64,000 nt of DNA from Valencia hispanica (lineage: Eukaryota > Chordata > Actinopteri > Cyprinodontiformes > Valenciidae). The notes beneath the pieces were generated by a model that was not told where the DNA came from, made no database searches, and saw only the letters and a list, made by a program, of their open reading frames with translations. Numbering within the stretch: the stretch's first letter is position 1; each line of letters begins with the position of its first letter. The stretch covers positions 14,786,040-14,850,039 of the forward strand of contig OY747716.1 in the NCBI GenBank assembly GCA_963556495.2, given 5' to 3'. This document shows, in pieces, positions 12,001 through 23,990 of this stretch. The position numbers and the translations under genes are program-made.

Positions 12001-15000
12001 AAAACATGGAGTTCCAGTGCACACTTTGAGAACCACTGTATGTAATGAGTTTAACAAAGTTAAAGTAACAGTAGATCTTTATCATTTTTTAAATTTAAAA
12101 ACAAGCTAAGGGGTTATAATCCCAATAATGCAGCAAGTCATTACTTTGGTCTGAGAGGTTCCACTAAAGGGCAAATCCGAGTTGGATCCTTCACTTGTCT
12201 ATCCAGGTTTACCTCAGACATATAGCGTGTCTAACAATGAGATTATGTACAATTAAACTCGTGTTTATTTAAAGATGGAGGTTTATTTACCCAGGATGAC
12301 TCCCTGGGCACCGCGGTAGTAACTTGGTGTCAGGGTCCGGAAGCGCTCCTGTCCAGCGGTGTCCTGCAAAACATGAACCACTCAGGGTTACTGAAGCCTT
12401 CCAGACTCTCCAAAAGGACTTTATGAGTCTGGACAACAGATTCCTGATACACAAGTGCCATCTTGTGGCAACCTGAAGGAACAGCAACCACACAAATTGA
12501 ATTCTGTTTTGGTTTCCAGCAGAAAAGAAAACGAATGCTTGTGTGAATGACTTGAACTAAAATCGTGTCCATGTGAACTCACCCATATTGCCAGCTTTGC
12601 CTTGTTGCCATCCACAGATATGGTCTTCACCTTGAAGTCGACACCTAGGCAACACGGATCCAGACAGTGGGTCAAACAGCCACGATTACCTCACGCTTCA
12701 GTCTGAGCATGATGACTCTCACAGGTTTGATAAATTACTGCCAAGAATATCATATCTGGCAGACGGACTGTAGATATCGATGATGGACCGTCAAAACACA
12801 CAGAACCACAAACTGCCTCTGAACTCCCCTTAAACCCGGGCATCGGGCCCGTCCCAGGTCTTTTAGATAGATGATGCTGTGACGGCACGTCCAAACGCAC
12901 CACTAAGGGGACAGTGTGGGTTTTCATGTCTTAAGCTAAGAACAATGGGAGTCTGTGCTGAAAACATAGGAAAAAAACCCCAAACCAAGCACCTGTGAAA
13001 AGGCTCAGAGTTCTCAACTCCAGAAACCAGACATCCACATGAACACACTGTAACATGCTTCCCTTACACATGTGAAGAGATTTAAATTAGAACCACAGAC
13101 ACCACCCTTTTATAGAGATTTTATGCATTAGATTAACACAAAGTAGTGTATAATCGTGAGGTAAAGGGAAAACATCATTTTCTAAAACAAACATACATAT
13201 CTCTGAAAGAAGGGTCAATAAAACTGTAAGGCTTTTGGAGCATAAATCTGGCTCAGATTCTCGTTATTTTTGGTCTGTTCTGTCCAGTTATGACACAAAT
13301 ATGTTTTGACACAAATCATTTCCTTCCCCACAGCGACACGCAGCCACTAGTTACCTCGTTATGAAATTTAGGTTACCGGGTGTGGTGTTCCAGACTGTTC
13401 TTGGAATCATGACCGGTCTTTAGACCACACTGGATTGACTCTGTTTTACTGGACTCAGTCTCACCCAATTTTTTTTAGTCAGTTTTAACAAAACAGTAAG
13501 TTCTTTTAATGCACTTTGTATTGAGTTTAGTAAAAAAAAAAAAAAGAATTCTAATAGTTAGGGACGTATGATCAGATTTATGATTTATCCTTATTCTGTT
13601 AGATTTAAATGACCCTGCAGTCCTGTGCTGTGTTCGTAGATAAATGTGTATGTGGTTCATTCTTAAAAAAAAACACTTTAAAATGGATAGCGTAAAAGGG
13701 AATTTCCACTCTTTTCCAGTTTTCACTACTTTAACTCAGACATGTCTTTTCCCCATGAGGGATCCACTATAGCATCTGTTTGCAATCTCCCAACACAACA
13801 AGATGCCACTAACAGTGGAGGGCGAAGCGCGGTCAATCTCTCCAAGTGGAGATTATACTGTATATTCTCCACATTTGTTTAAAATGTTTAGTTTCAAAGT
13901 GTACTAAATAATCATAGACAAATGATGAGTCATCAGAACTTATTCATTGTAATGAATGTAAATGTGGACTTTAAGGAGATTTTGTGCCATGGAAAAAGGC
14001 TTTAACGGATAAACAACTGGACTGGACGAGGTGAAGGTGTGCAAGAGAAGTATAACTTTTCTCATTTGTTTTAGGTGTCCATCAAGATACGGTAGTTAGC
14101 TGGAATTTTGGCCCATTCCTCCTGACAGAACTGGTCGAACCGGGTCAGGATTGTAGGCCGTCTTGCTCACACTCACCTTTTTAGATCAGAGCTTTGTAAA
14201 AGCAACTCCTCAAGCCAGTATGGGACTAACATGGCCGTATGCTCAGGGTCAATGACTATTTGAAAGACCCAACCACTTCCATACTTTACCCTCGATAATG
14301 TTCTTAGGCTTTCAAGCTCCCGTTTTTCCCCCCCTTCGAATGTAAAGGCTGTCATTTCCAAATATTTCAATTTTACTTCCCTGACAACACTGTATCAAAA
14401 AAATTAGGGTCTTTATCCTCGAGTGCAATCTACAAAGTAATGGCTTCTTCCTTTCCGAGTGGCCTTTCAGTACATGTTGAGACAGGACTGTGTTCACTTT
14501 AGATGACACTATTTTACCAGCTCCTGGTCTTTTATTTTTGTTCTGGGTTCAACAGCACCAAAAACACTTCCTGAACCCATCCCCTTCCAGAACGCCATAA
14601 TCCATAATCTAGAGCATCAGTTCCCAAAGTTGGAGTCACAAGCATGCAAGTGTGGGGTCTTGAGATCCTCTTGAGAAAATTATGTCAATAGCAGAAATGG
14701 CAATGAGCAAGTGTCTGCATTTTATATATCGAGAAAAAAAAAAACAGGACTTGAATTAATTAAAGGCAACATATAATGGTCAATACATTGGCTGTTGCTG
14801 TTGGTTCTGTTGCCATTGTAACACTTTAAGTGACTCATAAAAAATCCTTGTATGTTCCATCAAGCCCCCTTAACATTTTATTTTGTGGGTCAGTGACTGG
14901 AAAGTGTGGGAACCACTGCTCTAGGGTTAACATATTTTTACTTCCAAAAAAAAAGAGAAGGGACACATGGCTCATTACTGAAATGCTTCAATTGTACTCT

Positions 15001-18000
15001 GCTTATTTAAAGAACTTTTGATTTCAACCTATTTAAAGTGTTCCTTCTCTATGTGGTTAGAAATAAATGCTCCCAGGATGCGTAAACGGAATGTGAAAAT
15101 ATCCTCGGAAAAGAGGAAGGTTGGTCATCCTGTTATAATCAGACTGTTTATACTGGCATAGAATTGTTTGAGCAGATGAGCATGGCACTAACTTATGAAG
15201 GTCTACAAGTCTCTTCTGACATTATGGTTATAATTCTCTTCTTGACAGGAAGCTAAATGTTTCGGATGTTGCCTTAAAAGACATCCAATTCACACAAATG
15301 TTGTGAGGTGATCTTATCAGAAGCTTACAAAGTAATGAAATCATCTAGGCTTTCCTAAATTACGCCCATAGTAGGTTTAAACTTCTGAAATTTAAAAAGT
15401 ACCCAAACAAATTATCTTATTCTGCCATTTAGCAAACAGGAATCCTTTGGGAATCCTAATTGATGTAAAACAGAAAACTTTTAGTTTAATTTAATGTCAA
15501 ACAACAAAACAAAAGGTTATCTCTTCTTTTGTTTTACATTGGATTTAAATATCAACTGTATAAATAGGACTTATTTTTATGTAAAAAGAAGTAGTTGGCT
15601 GGAAATGCCCTGTTTTGCTGACAAACTCGACTGACTCTGACTATCACTGTTATACAGGTCCTTCTAAAAAAATTAGCATATTGTGATAAAGTTTATTCTT
15701 TTCCATATTGTAATGATAAAAATTAAACGTTCATATATTTTAGATTCGTTGCACACCAACTGAAATATTTCAGGTCTTTTATTGTTTTAAAACTGATGAT
15801 TTTGGCATACAGCTCATGAAAACCCAAAATTCCTATCTCAAAAAATTAGCATATCATGAAAAGGTTCTCTAAACGAGCTATTAACCTAATCATCTGAATC
15901 AACTAATTAACTCTAAACACCTGCAAAAGATTCCTGAGGCTTTTAAAAACTCCCAGCCTGGTTCATTACTCAAAACGGCAATCATGGGTAAGACTGCCGA
16001 CCTGACTGCTGCCCAGAAGGCCATCATTGACACCCTCAAGCAAGAGAGTAAGACACAGAAAGACATTTCTGAACGAATAGGCTGTTCCCAGAGTGCTGTA
16101 TCAAGGCACCTCAGTGGGAAGTCTGTGGGAAGGATAAAGTGTGGCAGAAAACGCTGCACAACGAGAAGAGGTGATCGGACCCTGAGGAAGATTGTGGAGA
16201 AGGACCGATTCCAGACCTTGGGGGACCTGCGGAAGCAGTGGACTGAGTCTGGAGTAGAAACATCCAGAGCCACCGTACACAGGCGTGTGCAGGAAATGGA
16301 CTACAGGTGCCACATTCCCCGGGTCAAGCCACTTTTGAACCAGAAACAGCGGCAGAAGCGCCTGACCTGGGCTACAGAGAAGCAGCACTGGACTGTTGCT
16401 CAGTGGTCCAAAGTACTTTTTTCGGATGAAAGCAAATTTTGCATGTCATTCGGAAATCAAGGTGCCAGAGTCTGGAGGAAGACTGGGGAGAAGGAAATGC
16501 CAAAATGCCAGAAGTCCAGTGTCAAGTACCCACAGTCAGTGATGGTCTGGGGTGCCATGTCAGCTGCTGGTGTTGGTCCACTGTGTTTTATCAAGGGCAG
16601 GGTAAATGCAGCTAGCTATCAGGAGATTTTGGAGAACTTCATGCTTCCATCTGCTGAAAAGCTTTATGGAGATGAAGATTTCATTTTTCAGCACGACCTG
16701 GCACCTGCTCACAGTGCCAAAACCCCTGGTAAATAGTTTACTGACCATGGTATTACTGTGCTCAATTGGCCTGCCAACTCTCCTGACCTGAACCCCATAG
16801 AGAATCAGTGGGATATTGTGAAGAGGAAGTTGAGAGACGCAAGACCCAACACTCTGGATGAGCTTCAGGCCGCTATCGAAGCATCCTGGGCCTCCATAAC
16901 ACCTCAGCAGTGCCACAGGCTGGATTGCCTCCATGCCACGCCGCATTGAAGCAGTCATTTCTGCAAAAGGATTCCCGACCAAGTAGTGAGTGCATAACTG
17001 AACATAATTATTTGAAGGTTGACTTTTTTTGTATTAAAAACACTTTTCTTTTATTGGTCGGATGAAATATGCTAATTTTTTGAGATAGGAATTTTGGGTT
17101 TTCATGAGCTGTAAGCCAAAATCATCCGTTTTAAAACAATAAAAGACCTGAAATATTTCAGTTGGTGTGCAATGAATCTAAAATATATGAAAGTTTAATT
17201 TTTATCATTACATTATGGAAAATAACGAACTTTATCACAATATGCTAATTTTTTGAGAAGGACCTGTAAGCCTTTTAAAGATTTCCCTCACCACTTTAAA
17301 TTTCTTTATTTGGCAGCATTTGCGATACACAGTAAAAAAAAAAAAAAGTATAATCATCTGAAATAGTTCAGTGCATCCGTGTTGAATACTCTGTTGGGCT
17401 AACAGGTAGGATTAGGCGGATTGTAAGCATCTCCCTCGAGGGAAGAAGTGGGTGAAGCAGCCATATAGGTGAAAATGTTGGGACACCTTTGAGAGAGGAG
17501 ATTAAATAAAAATGTTACCTTATGTCTAATGTGACATCACCAGAGGTAAGGGAATATAAAAACGTGTTTGTTAGAGGGTACTTCCCCCCTGAAAATCATG
17601 TATATGCGACATATGAACTGCATCTAAAGTGAACTTGACTGAAAATTAAAACAGGAAGATCACAATTCTCCTGGAGTGTTTTTTAAACACTAAACCCCAT
17701 GACTACATGAGTACAATTAACAGTCTTTGACACTGCCTCCTGCTGTTCAGTACCGAGCATTGCATCTCCCAGCAGTTGTGGAATCCATTTCTGTAGCGTG
17801 ACCGATCGGCGTCCTGACGTCTTTACTCACCTATCGTAGCTGATTGCTCTGGGTCAAACGTGTCATCTGTAAACCTTAGGAGGAGGCTGTTGATGGGAAG
17901 AGAGGAAGAAAGGAGGTCAGGTCTATGTCATGGGTCACAGCCAAATATAACCCAGCTTCTTTAGCCCTCCCTGATTCTGCTCTGCATCATGTTCCCTGTT

Positions 18001-21000
18001 GTCTGGCTCAAATCTCCACCGAGCTCATCTAAATCTGAATCTTTGTCTCGTTCTATTGATTACCGTGCCCTTCGCTTGTATCACACACACACACATATAT
18101 ATTAATCAGATGATGTCACAGCTACATGAGCAAGGAGGACATAGGTCATTTCCTACTGATCGAGTTCAAAGTCTGTCGTCACGTGGCCGATGATGAGGCT
18201 TAGCTACCTCCTGCCCTCTGACCCTATAGCAGAGCTCTCTAGGACGCCCCTATCCAGTGTGGGAAATAGCACTGAGCCTTTATTGTTTGAGGTCCACAGA
18301 GGGACGGAGCTGCGCTCTGGAAATGATCGGTTCGGGGAAAACGAGACGTACGTACTCCCCGCCAAGGAGACATCTTCCTGATGATCGGAAGCAATTAAAC
18401 AAAACAAATCCACCCGTTTCCCCCGACCTAATGATACAACGCCGGCTCTGGGTTATGATTAGGACGCCATCCGGAGCTAATCCTGTACCAAATTTGTTTT
18501 AGAAAACAAAAGCCGACTGTAAAGCGATGAGACCAAAGTGAGCTTCATGGAAACACTGAACGATGAGCTAGCAATCAGCCCTGATGTCTGGGAATAGAAG
18601 CAAACACAGAGTTATGCTGTGGCCAAAGCATCTGGCACAATCTGTGCTCCGTCGATTAAAAGCTGCCAGACGTGTTCCCAGAACTCCTGCAGAAAGAAGT
18701 GGAGAAAACTCCTTGTCTTATTAATGTCAAGGAGTAAAGATTGCTTGAATAGTAGTAATATTTGGGCTGGGCGATATGGAAAAAAAATTCACGATCATAT
18801 TTTTCATGAGTCGATATCAATATATATCATGATATAAAACAAATCACTATTTTTGTCAACATTTAATATTCCCTAGTACTATTTGAAGATATAAGAAGGT
18901 TATTTTCTTGTTTAAAGATTTATTAAGTTGAACATGTCACTGTTCAGTCTCCAGTCCAGTCTGTTGTCGAGGATAACTCTGAGGTATTTAAACTCCTCAA
19001 CCACCTCCACTTTTTCTCCCATGATGGAAACAGTGTTTGACTTCTCCCTGTTTCTTCTGAAATCTACAATCATCTCCTTTGTTTTGTTCACATTCAAGGT
19101 GAGATGATTGTTTCCACACCATGTCACAAAGCGGTCCACCAGCTCTCTGTATTCAGCTTTTTGTCCATCTCTGATACACCCGACAATTGCAGAGTCACCC
19201 GAGTATTTCTGCGGATGACGGTTCTCTGATTTGTACGGGAAGTCTGAAGTGTACAGAGTGAAAAGGAATGGTGAGAGTACGGTCCCCTGTGGTGCTCCTG
19301 ACCACCGGGTTTGACACACAATCAGGTCTGTTTGTGAGGTATTCATTGATCCAGACTATTGTTGAGGGCTCCACCTGTTTCTTCAGGAGTTTCTGACAAA
19401 GCAAATCCGGCTGATTTGTGTTAAATGCACTGAAGAAATCAAAGAACATGATCCTCACAGTGCTGACTGCTTTGTCCAGATGACAGTGGGTTTGTTGAAG
19501 CACGTGGATGATGGCATCTTCCACTACAACTCCACGGCGATAAGCAAACTGCAGCGGGTCCTGATACGTTCTTGTTTGATTACTCAAGGGGGCCAACAGG
19601 AGTCTCTCTAGGACCTTCATGATGTGGGATATCAGGGCAACAGGTCTATAGTCATTGATGTCTGATGGGTGAGTTATTTTTGGTACTGGAACAAGGCATG
19701 TCTTCCACAACACTGGGACCTTCTCCTGAGTTAGGCTAAGGTTGAAGAGGTGCTGCAGAATCCCACAGAGCTGCTCTGCACACGCCTTCAGGACTCCGGG
19801 GCTGACACCATCTGGACCTGCAGCCTTGTTCCGGTTCAGTTTCTCCACCTGCCTCTTCATCTGACTTCTACAGACAGACAAGTGGGAGGGGGAGGCAAAG
19901 GGGGTAGCAGCATCTCCTGACTCGGTTGAAGACAAACTTATGAAATCAGAAGTGTCTATGACTGAGGTGAAGGATAAAACATCCGAGGTGTAACAGGAAG
20001 GCTGTGGGTCAGAGGAAAATGGGATGCGTGTTTGGCTGGGGACAGGAGAGGAGGATGCTGAGCTAGTTCCTGAACTGAACCTATTGAAGAATGCGTTCAG
20101 TTTAATAGCACTGTCCAGATTTCCATCAATCCAATCCTTCATTTGCATAAACAAATCTAAGGTATTTTTTTATCTTGTAGAGCAGCTGACAAAATGTTGA
20201 AATGTTGGAAGTGTAGTAGAGAGCGAGGCATGATTAAAATCACCAGATATTGCCACAAATGCATTGGGGTGCTGTGTCTGTAGCTTAGCAACAACGGAAC
20301 TGATGACATCACATGCAGTGTCGGCAACGCCTGAAGGTGGAATGTAAACAACTGCCAAAATAACACTGGTGAACTCTCTTAGTAAATAATATGGATGAAA
20401 ACTTACTGCCAAGACTTCAATATCTGGGCTTCAGAGATAACACTTCACAGTAACATGTCCATCTGTTGTTGACAAGCACTGCTACTCTACCTCCTTTTCT
20501 TTTCCTGCTCGTCTTCAGATCTCTATCAGCTCGTACAGTCAGGAAGCCTGGCAGACAGACGTTGGAGTCGGGGATATGATTCTGCAGCCACGTCTCAGTG
20601 AAACACATAACACTGCATTCCCGGAACTCTGGCTGAGTCCTTGTAAGGGCTTGAAGTTCAACCCTCTTTATTAGCCAGTGATCTCACATTGCCCATTATG
20701 ATGGATGGAAGAGATGATGAACCACATTACAGATTGTCACACTTGTGTTACCCTATAAACGGCAACAGGCGTGTTTATATAGAAACTTTTTTTTGGTATC
20801 ATTAAATCTATATTTTTGCTTAAGTCTGTGAATCAAACTCAGAATAACAAATAACTGTAATTAACTATTAGTAACAGTATTTTTGTTCAATTCAAATTCA
20901 AAACTACTGTATCCCAAAAGAGAAATTAAATGTCATAACTCATTTTATCCAAATATCTTCAAACAGTCGTCGTGGATGGTGATGCTGTGGGCAGGAAGTA

Positions 21001-22673
21001 TCTCCAGTAGCAGTCAGTCAGTCTTGCAGCAAATCTAAAGAAGCCTCTGACTGAAGACTCATGAATGTCATTATGGCTGCACAGTGGCGCAGTTGGTAGC
21101 AGCAAGAAGTTGCTGGTTTTGAAACTCGTCCTGGGGTCTTTCTGAATGTTCTCACTGTGCATGAGTGACTACCCTCCGGGTACTCCGGCTTCTTCCCACT
21201 GTCCCACAACATGACTTAGGTTTATTGGTTTCTCTAAATTCCCCTTAGGTATGAATGTGTGTGTGCACGGTTGTTTGTCCTGTATGTCTCAGTGTTGCCC
21301 TGCGATGGACTGGCGACCTGTCCAGGGTGTACCCCGCCTCTCACTCCATGACTGCAGGAGATAGGCACCAAACCCCCCGCATCCCTGCAGAGGATGGACA
21401 GGTAGAGATAATGGATGGATGGATGAATGTCATTACATGGTAACAGCTTAAATTCGAGGCAGCAGAGAGGATATTCCACGGTAACATATCCTGGATGACA
21501 CCATCAACAGTTGGCAAGAAATGCTAATCCACCTCATTTGCTTTTGCTGCTCTTCCTTAAATCTCGGTCTGGCCGTACGGTAGGAAAGCAGAAAGAGACG
21601 GAGTCGGGGATGTGATCCTTGCTCATTATGATCCGTAATAGAGACGGTCCACGAAGCCTCAGTTTTAACTCCTCTGGGATTTGGGGGTCGTAGTTCGGGT
21701 ATTATTTGAGCTAATCACCTGCTCTCAGGTCTTGTTGCTGCGGTTATGCATCATAACAATTGTCCGAAAATACACACACACACACACACACAAAAACAGT
21801 ACGAGCAAAAATCCTTCCAGATGCACAGCATCCAAAACCAGAGGGAATAACTGTCCAAACATGCAAAAAATAATAATAATTAGAACAGTAGGAATAACGG
21901 CTGCTTTTCTCGGATCAGGTTTTGTTTACATTTATGCAGAAATACTTTGGTACTTCTCCTGAAAGTTATTATATAAAACAGAATCTCATACTGACCAATG
22001 ACTAGCCATGAAACATGGACAATGACCAAAAGGAGGTGCTGAAAAGAACTTCCATCATCCAGGGAGGAAGCAGAGCTGCTGCCCCTCAAAGGGAGTCATG
22101 GAAGCTGATTCGGGCCTCTGAACATCTGATGGTTGGGAACTTTGAGGCTGCTCATCAGGATCACATTTGTAACGACAAGCAAACCAATCCGAGCCACTTA
22201 AAACACCGATCAGGATCATTAAGGTTGGTCAGAAGGACATTTGTTTGGAGTCATGGTGAAACCATGTGACGGTTAAGAGAATACGAACCGGCCTCCTGTG
22301 CGGTGACCTCATCCTGATTGCAACATCTTCAGGAGTGAACAAAGATGAGCTCACGTAGCAGCTAGCTGCTAAGAGCTAGCCAACAAGCAACTTCTCTACT
22401 ATTCTTTGGTATTTAGCTCTGACAGCTCGGCTAGCCGTCCTGAGAATCTACACCAACCCCACTGGGAGATATTCGTCCATGTTAAACGTAGCACCGCTGT
22501 CCTGTTCACAATATTAAGACGCCTTAAACAATACAGACGCTAGCCGGCTAACATATTAGCCATCGATTTTTGCCATGTTCTTATGTTAATAAAGCTTCAT
22601 CTTACCTGGACTTCCCAACCCCACTCTCACCGATGATCAAAATCTTCAGCGTCGTTAAGACGTCGTCTTCCAT
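8927..22673 (-). CDS. rab18: Ras-related protein Rab-18, complete spliced gene (7 coding exons)
   Basis: Small GTPase of the Rab family; known family roles are at the ER, lipid droplets and Golgi-ER traffic. The coding sequence joins 22673-22606, 17886-17831, 12644-12583, 12363-12291, 9753-9635, 9470-9404 and 9096-8927 (615 nt, 204 aa plus stop; human protein 206 aa). Every junction has GT-AG ends and keeps frame. Visible motifs in order: P-loop GESGVGKSS (residues about 15-23), switch I ATIGVDFKVK, switch [10 protein letters not shown], guanine-specificity NKID, SAK loop EASAKT, and a C-terminal CSLL prenylation box like the CSVL of mammals. Nothing is broken, so the gene looks functional. 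Teleosts carry rab18a and rab18b; the sequence alone does not tell me which this is. Introns 1, 2 and 4 are loaded with transposon debris. Confidence 0.97.
9404..9470 (-). CDS. rab18: rab18 coding exon 6
   Basis: 67 nt reading [20 protein letters not shown] then FI, acceptor TTGCAG, donor GTGAGT. Ends with the first base of a Glu codon completed in the last exon. Confidence 0.96.
9635..9753 (-). CDS. rab18: rab18 coding exon 5 (NKxD motif)
   Basis: 119 nt from [20 protein letters not shown] through the NKID guanine-binding motif to GNKIDK; acceptor CTCCAG, donor GTGAGC. Strongly conserved Rab18 block. Confidence 0.97.
9754..12290 (-). other. rab18: rab18 intron 4
   Basis: 2.5 kb intron made largely of degraded DNA-transposon sequence (10.39-11.76 kb) interrupted by a second non-autonomous element. 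No exon or RNA gene seen. Confidence 0.8.
10385..11760 (-). mobile_element. Degraded DNA-transposon (transposase remnant), interrupted
   Basis: Blocks such as TTCATTTTCTGCTGGTGAAG (about 10538), CCCCAAAGCATGCCGCTGCC (about 11121) and TTTCATCAGACCAAAGCAAG (about 11592) match, in minus orientation, the order found in teleost Tc1/mariner-type transposases. The frame is destroyed. The stretch of about 10620-11090 does not belong to it and includes CpG and TGACGTCA-containing sequence typical of a separate non-autonomous insertion. Confidence 0.5.
12291..12363 (-). CDS. rab18: rab18 coding exon 4 (switch II)
   Basis: 73 nt reading [20 protein letters not shown] then GVIL, ending in one base of the next Val codon before a GTAAAT donor. 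Contains the catalytic-Gln switch II motif. Intron 3 is only 219 bp. Confidence 0.97.
12583..12644 (-). CDS. rab18: rab18 coding exon 3
   Basis: 62 nt reading [20 protein letters not shown] then W, between a CCTAG acceptor and a GTGAG donor. Encodes the end of switch I and the interswitch region; identical to what I recall of mammalian Rab18. Confidence 0.97.
13110..13175. repeat. DNA-transposon end fragment
   Basis: GATTTTATGCATTAGATTAACACAAAGTAGTG-type sequence also present at 5.36 kb and 45.95 kb; a recurrent teleost transposon terminal region. Confidence 0.4.
14095..14545 (-). mobile_element. Degraded DNA-transposase remnant
   Basis: CCCATTCCTCCTGACAGAAC (about 14111), CAATGACTATTTGAAAGACC and TGGCTTCTTCCTTTCCGAGT (about 14441) follow the order of a teleost transposase read on the minus strand, with the frame lost. 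Confidence 0.45.
14609..14930. mobile_element. hAT-like MITE
   Basis: About 0.32 kb with opposed ends: CTAGAGCATCAGTTCCCAAA at the left and GGGAACCACTGCTCTAG at the right, the CAGTGGTTCCCA-type terminus of hAT non-autonomous elements. No coding sequence. Confidence 0.55.
15655..17266 (+). mobile_element. Tc1-like DNA transposon 2 (long TIR), copy A
   Basis: 1,612 bp from CAGGTCCTTCTAAAAAAATT to its complement, flanked by TA on both sides (15653-15654, 17267-17268). Each terminal inverted repeat is roughly 210 bp with an internal repeat of the AAAAAATTAGCATAT motif, the IR/DR layout of fish Tc1 elements. Encodes a transposase with two visible lesions. An inverted second copy is at 37721-39325. 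Confidence 0.92.
15984..16980 (+). pseudogene. Tc1-like transposase, copy A (nonsense and frameshift)
   Basis: Starts [20 protein letters not shown] with a clear HTH ([18 protein letters not shown]). The catalytic triad is present: Asp in VLFSDESKF, Asp in FQHDLAPAH, Glu in LNPIENQWD. Translation stops after AKTPGK at a TAG (16735-16737) where copy B has a Trp codon. A one-base insertion near HRLDC (about 16920) shifts the last 20 residues. Not functional as it stands. Confidence 0.92.
17831..17886 (-). CDS. rab18: rab18 coding exon 2 (switch I entry)
   Basis: 56 nt between an ACAG acceptor and a GTGAG donor, reading [18 protein letters not shown]. Mammalian Rab18 has ELAATI at the end of this stretch, so the QS pair is a visible divergence just before switch I. 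Confidence 0.95.
18768..18850. repeat. GGGCTGGGCGATAT-type MITE fragment
   Basis: Begins GGGCTGGGCGATATGG and continues with CGATATCAATATATATC, resembling a widespread vertebrate non-autonomous repeat; a related element occurs at 46.39-46.79 kb. Confidence 0.45.
18912..20705 (-). mobile_element. CR1/Rex1-like non-LTR retrotransposon, internally deleted
   Basis: Minus-strand endonuclease pieces ([30 protein letters not shown]; 20.17-20.61 kb) lie next to a reverse transcriptase (19.20-20.15 kb) with [50 protein letters not shown] and, after a frameshift, [18 protein letters not shown]. The FxDD-type catalytic box reads [10 protein letters not shown], so one catalytic Asp is replaced by Gly. 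The endonuclease-RT linker is partly deleted. Clade is assigned from RT motifs only. Confidence 0.85.
20885..21060 (-). repeat. Dispersed LINE-tail-like repeat, copy 3
   Basis: Carries CCCAAAAGAGAAATTAAATG and AAGAAGCCTCTGACTGAAGA in the same order as 6955-7130. A SINE was inserted at its right end. Confidence 0.4.
21061..21435 (+). mobile_element. SINE with tRNA-like head and 13-bp target duplication
   Basis: The body (about 21074-21422) starts GGCTGCACAGTGGCGCAGTT with an A-box-like TGGCGCAGTTGG and a decayed B box near GGTTTTGAAACTC. The central part reads CCTGTCCAGGGTGTACCCCG and the tail is ATGGATGG repeats. ATGAATGTCATTA occurs directly before (21061-21073) and after (21423-21435), a target-site duplication. 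The family is common in teleosts. Confidence 0.85.
21771..21792. repeat. (CA)n microsatellite
   Basis: Eleven uninterrupted CA units inside rab18 intron 1. Confidence 0.9.
22606..22673 (-). CDS. rab18: rab18 coding exon 1
   Basis: Starts [20 protein letters not shown] and contains the P-loop; 68 nt, ending in the first two bases of a Ser codon before a GTAAG donor (22601-22605). The ATG is the first in frame and matches the usual MDEDVL start of the family. Confidence 0.97.
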
Positions 22674-22846
22674 TTCCTCCAGGAAGGGCCTTTTTTTTAT
22701 ATCTCTCTCTCTTTAGATTTCGAAAACAGAGAGAGAGAACTTGGGTTCTACTCACAGCTGACTGGTAACGCAGATGGTGAGACGTCACGCCGCTTTTTTA
22801 CGTGACACTACGGAAAGCGCTTTAGCGGAATAAACCAAGTAGACCT
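22674..22846 (-). promoter_or_regulatory. rab18: rab18 5' UTR and truncated proximal promoter
   Basis: Only about 160 bp of host sequence separate the ATG from an L1-like LINE. The stretch contains an opposed CTCTCTCT / AGAGAGAG pair (about 22705-22740) and a CRE-like ACGTCA (22782-22787). No TATA box is evident. The remaining upstream promoter sequence resumes at about 26048, beyond the LINE. Confidence 0.5.
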
Positions 22847-22927
22847 CTCAATAAACTGTCACTTATTAGAGGAGGTTGAAAATGTTATTAATTCCCTCAC
22901 CTACAAATACCCTTCAGCCATATTATT

Positions 22928-23353
22928 TTGGGAGGGGACTTTAATATGGTATGGTCTCAGGATCTGGATAGACACCCTTCTAAAGCTAGAGTTGGAGAAA
23001 ACAGCCTTACCAAATTTTGCACAAGATTAAATTTAGTAGACATATGGAGACACCGTAATCCAACAGAGAGGGAATATACATGGAACAACAATGATTTCTC
23101 ACGTTGCTCGCGAATCGACTTTTGGCTGATCTCTAATGACATGGAGAAACAGGTCACAGAAGTTAAAATTTGTCCTACTATATTGACAGATCATAGAACA
23201 ATTTTTCTCAAATTAAATTGGTCACAGCAACATAAAATAAACAAATTCAAATATTGGAAATTTAACAATGCTTTGTTAAATAACAGTAACTTTACAGAAT
23301 CCATAAAAAAAACTTATAAAACAACATCGGGAGCAAGCAGTCTCTGTAGATGA
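22928..23353 (+). pseudogene. L1-like ORF2 endonuclease fragment
   Basis: 141 codons from GGDFNMVWSQDLDRHPSKAR through the catalytic SRIDFWLI and LTDHRTIF motifs of an APE-type endonuclease. The N-terminal half of the domain is lost by 5' truncation and the frame ends at a stop after a shift. Confidence 0.8.
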
Positions 23354-23990
23354 ATATGGGAAACAATGGGAATTGCTCAAATATGAAATCAGAAAATATG
23401 CCATTAATTTCAGCAAACACTTAACTAAAAGAAAAAGAGCAAGAATAGAATTTTTAACCAAAGGTATCTCAGACATCATTCTAAATTCAACAGATGATGA
23501 ACAATCTTCACAATTAGACTGCTTTCAAACAGAATTGCACAAAATATATAAGGACAAAGCTAAAGGGGCATTCATACGATCAAGACTAAAATGGTTTGAA
23601 GAAGGAGAGAAAAACAGCAAATATGTTTTTGGCATTGAAAAAAGAAACATGGAAAGAAGCTCGTTATCGAAACTTAAAGTAGGAAGTTCCATAACAGAAG
23701 ATTATAATACGATATCCAAGTTTGTGTCTGTATATTATACTAAACCTCACAAGATGGATATATGAGTCATCTGATATTTCTAATTCACTTGTAGATGTCA
23801 AGAAAGCAAGCACCAGCTTCAGAGAGGAAAGTGATGAATTGTTATCTATCGAGGGAATAAAATGGGGAATAAAACATCTTAAACTAAACAAATCACCTGG
23901 AAATGATGGGCTTACAGGTGAATTTTACCAAGCATTTATTGAAGAAATATCCAAATTTCTTTTGGCAGTGATGAAGAATTACCCCACTCA

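Larger units (their letters stand above)
12645..17830 (-). other. rab18: rab18 intron 2
   Basis: 5.2 kb intron containing a DNA-transposon end (13.1 kb), a transposase remnant (14.1-14.55 kb), a hAT-like MITE (14.61-14.93 kb) and Tc1 element 2. The rest is AT-rich and unassigned. Confidence 0.85.
17887..22605 (-). other. rab18: rab18 intron 1
   Basis: 4.7 kb intron with a CR1/Rex1-like LINE (18.91-20.70 kb), a SINE (21.07-21.42 kb), a (CA)n run at 21771-21792 and a short GGGCTGGGCGATATGG-type element at 18.77-18.83 kb. Sequence of 17.89-18.75 kb and 21.45-22.6 kb is unassigned. Confidence 0.85.

Noticed and set aside
21074..21140. A tRNA gene at the SINE head
   Set aside because: The B box is decayed, the cloverleaf is not supported and the sequence is the start of a SINE with a target duplication.
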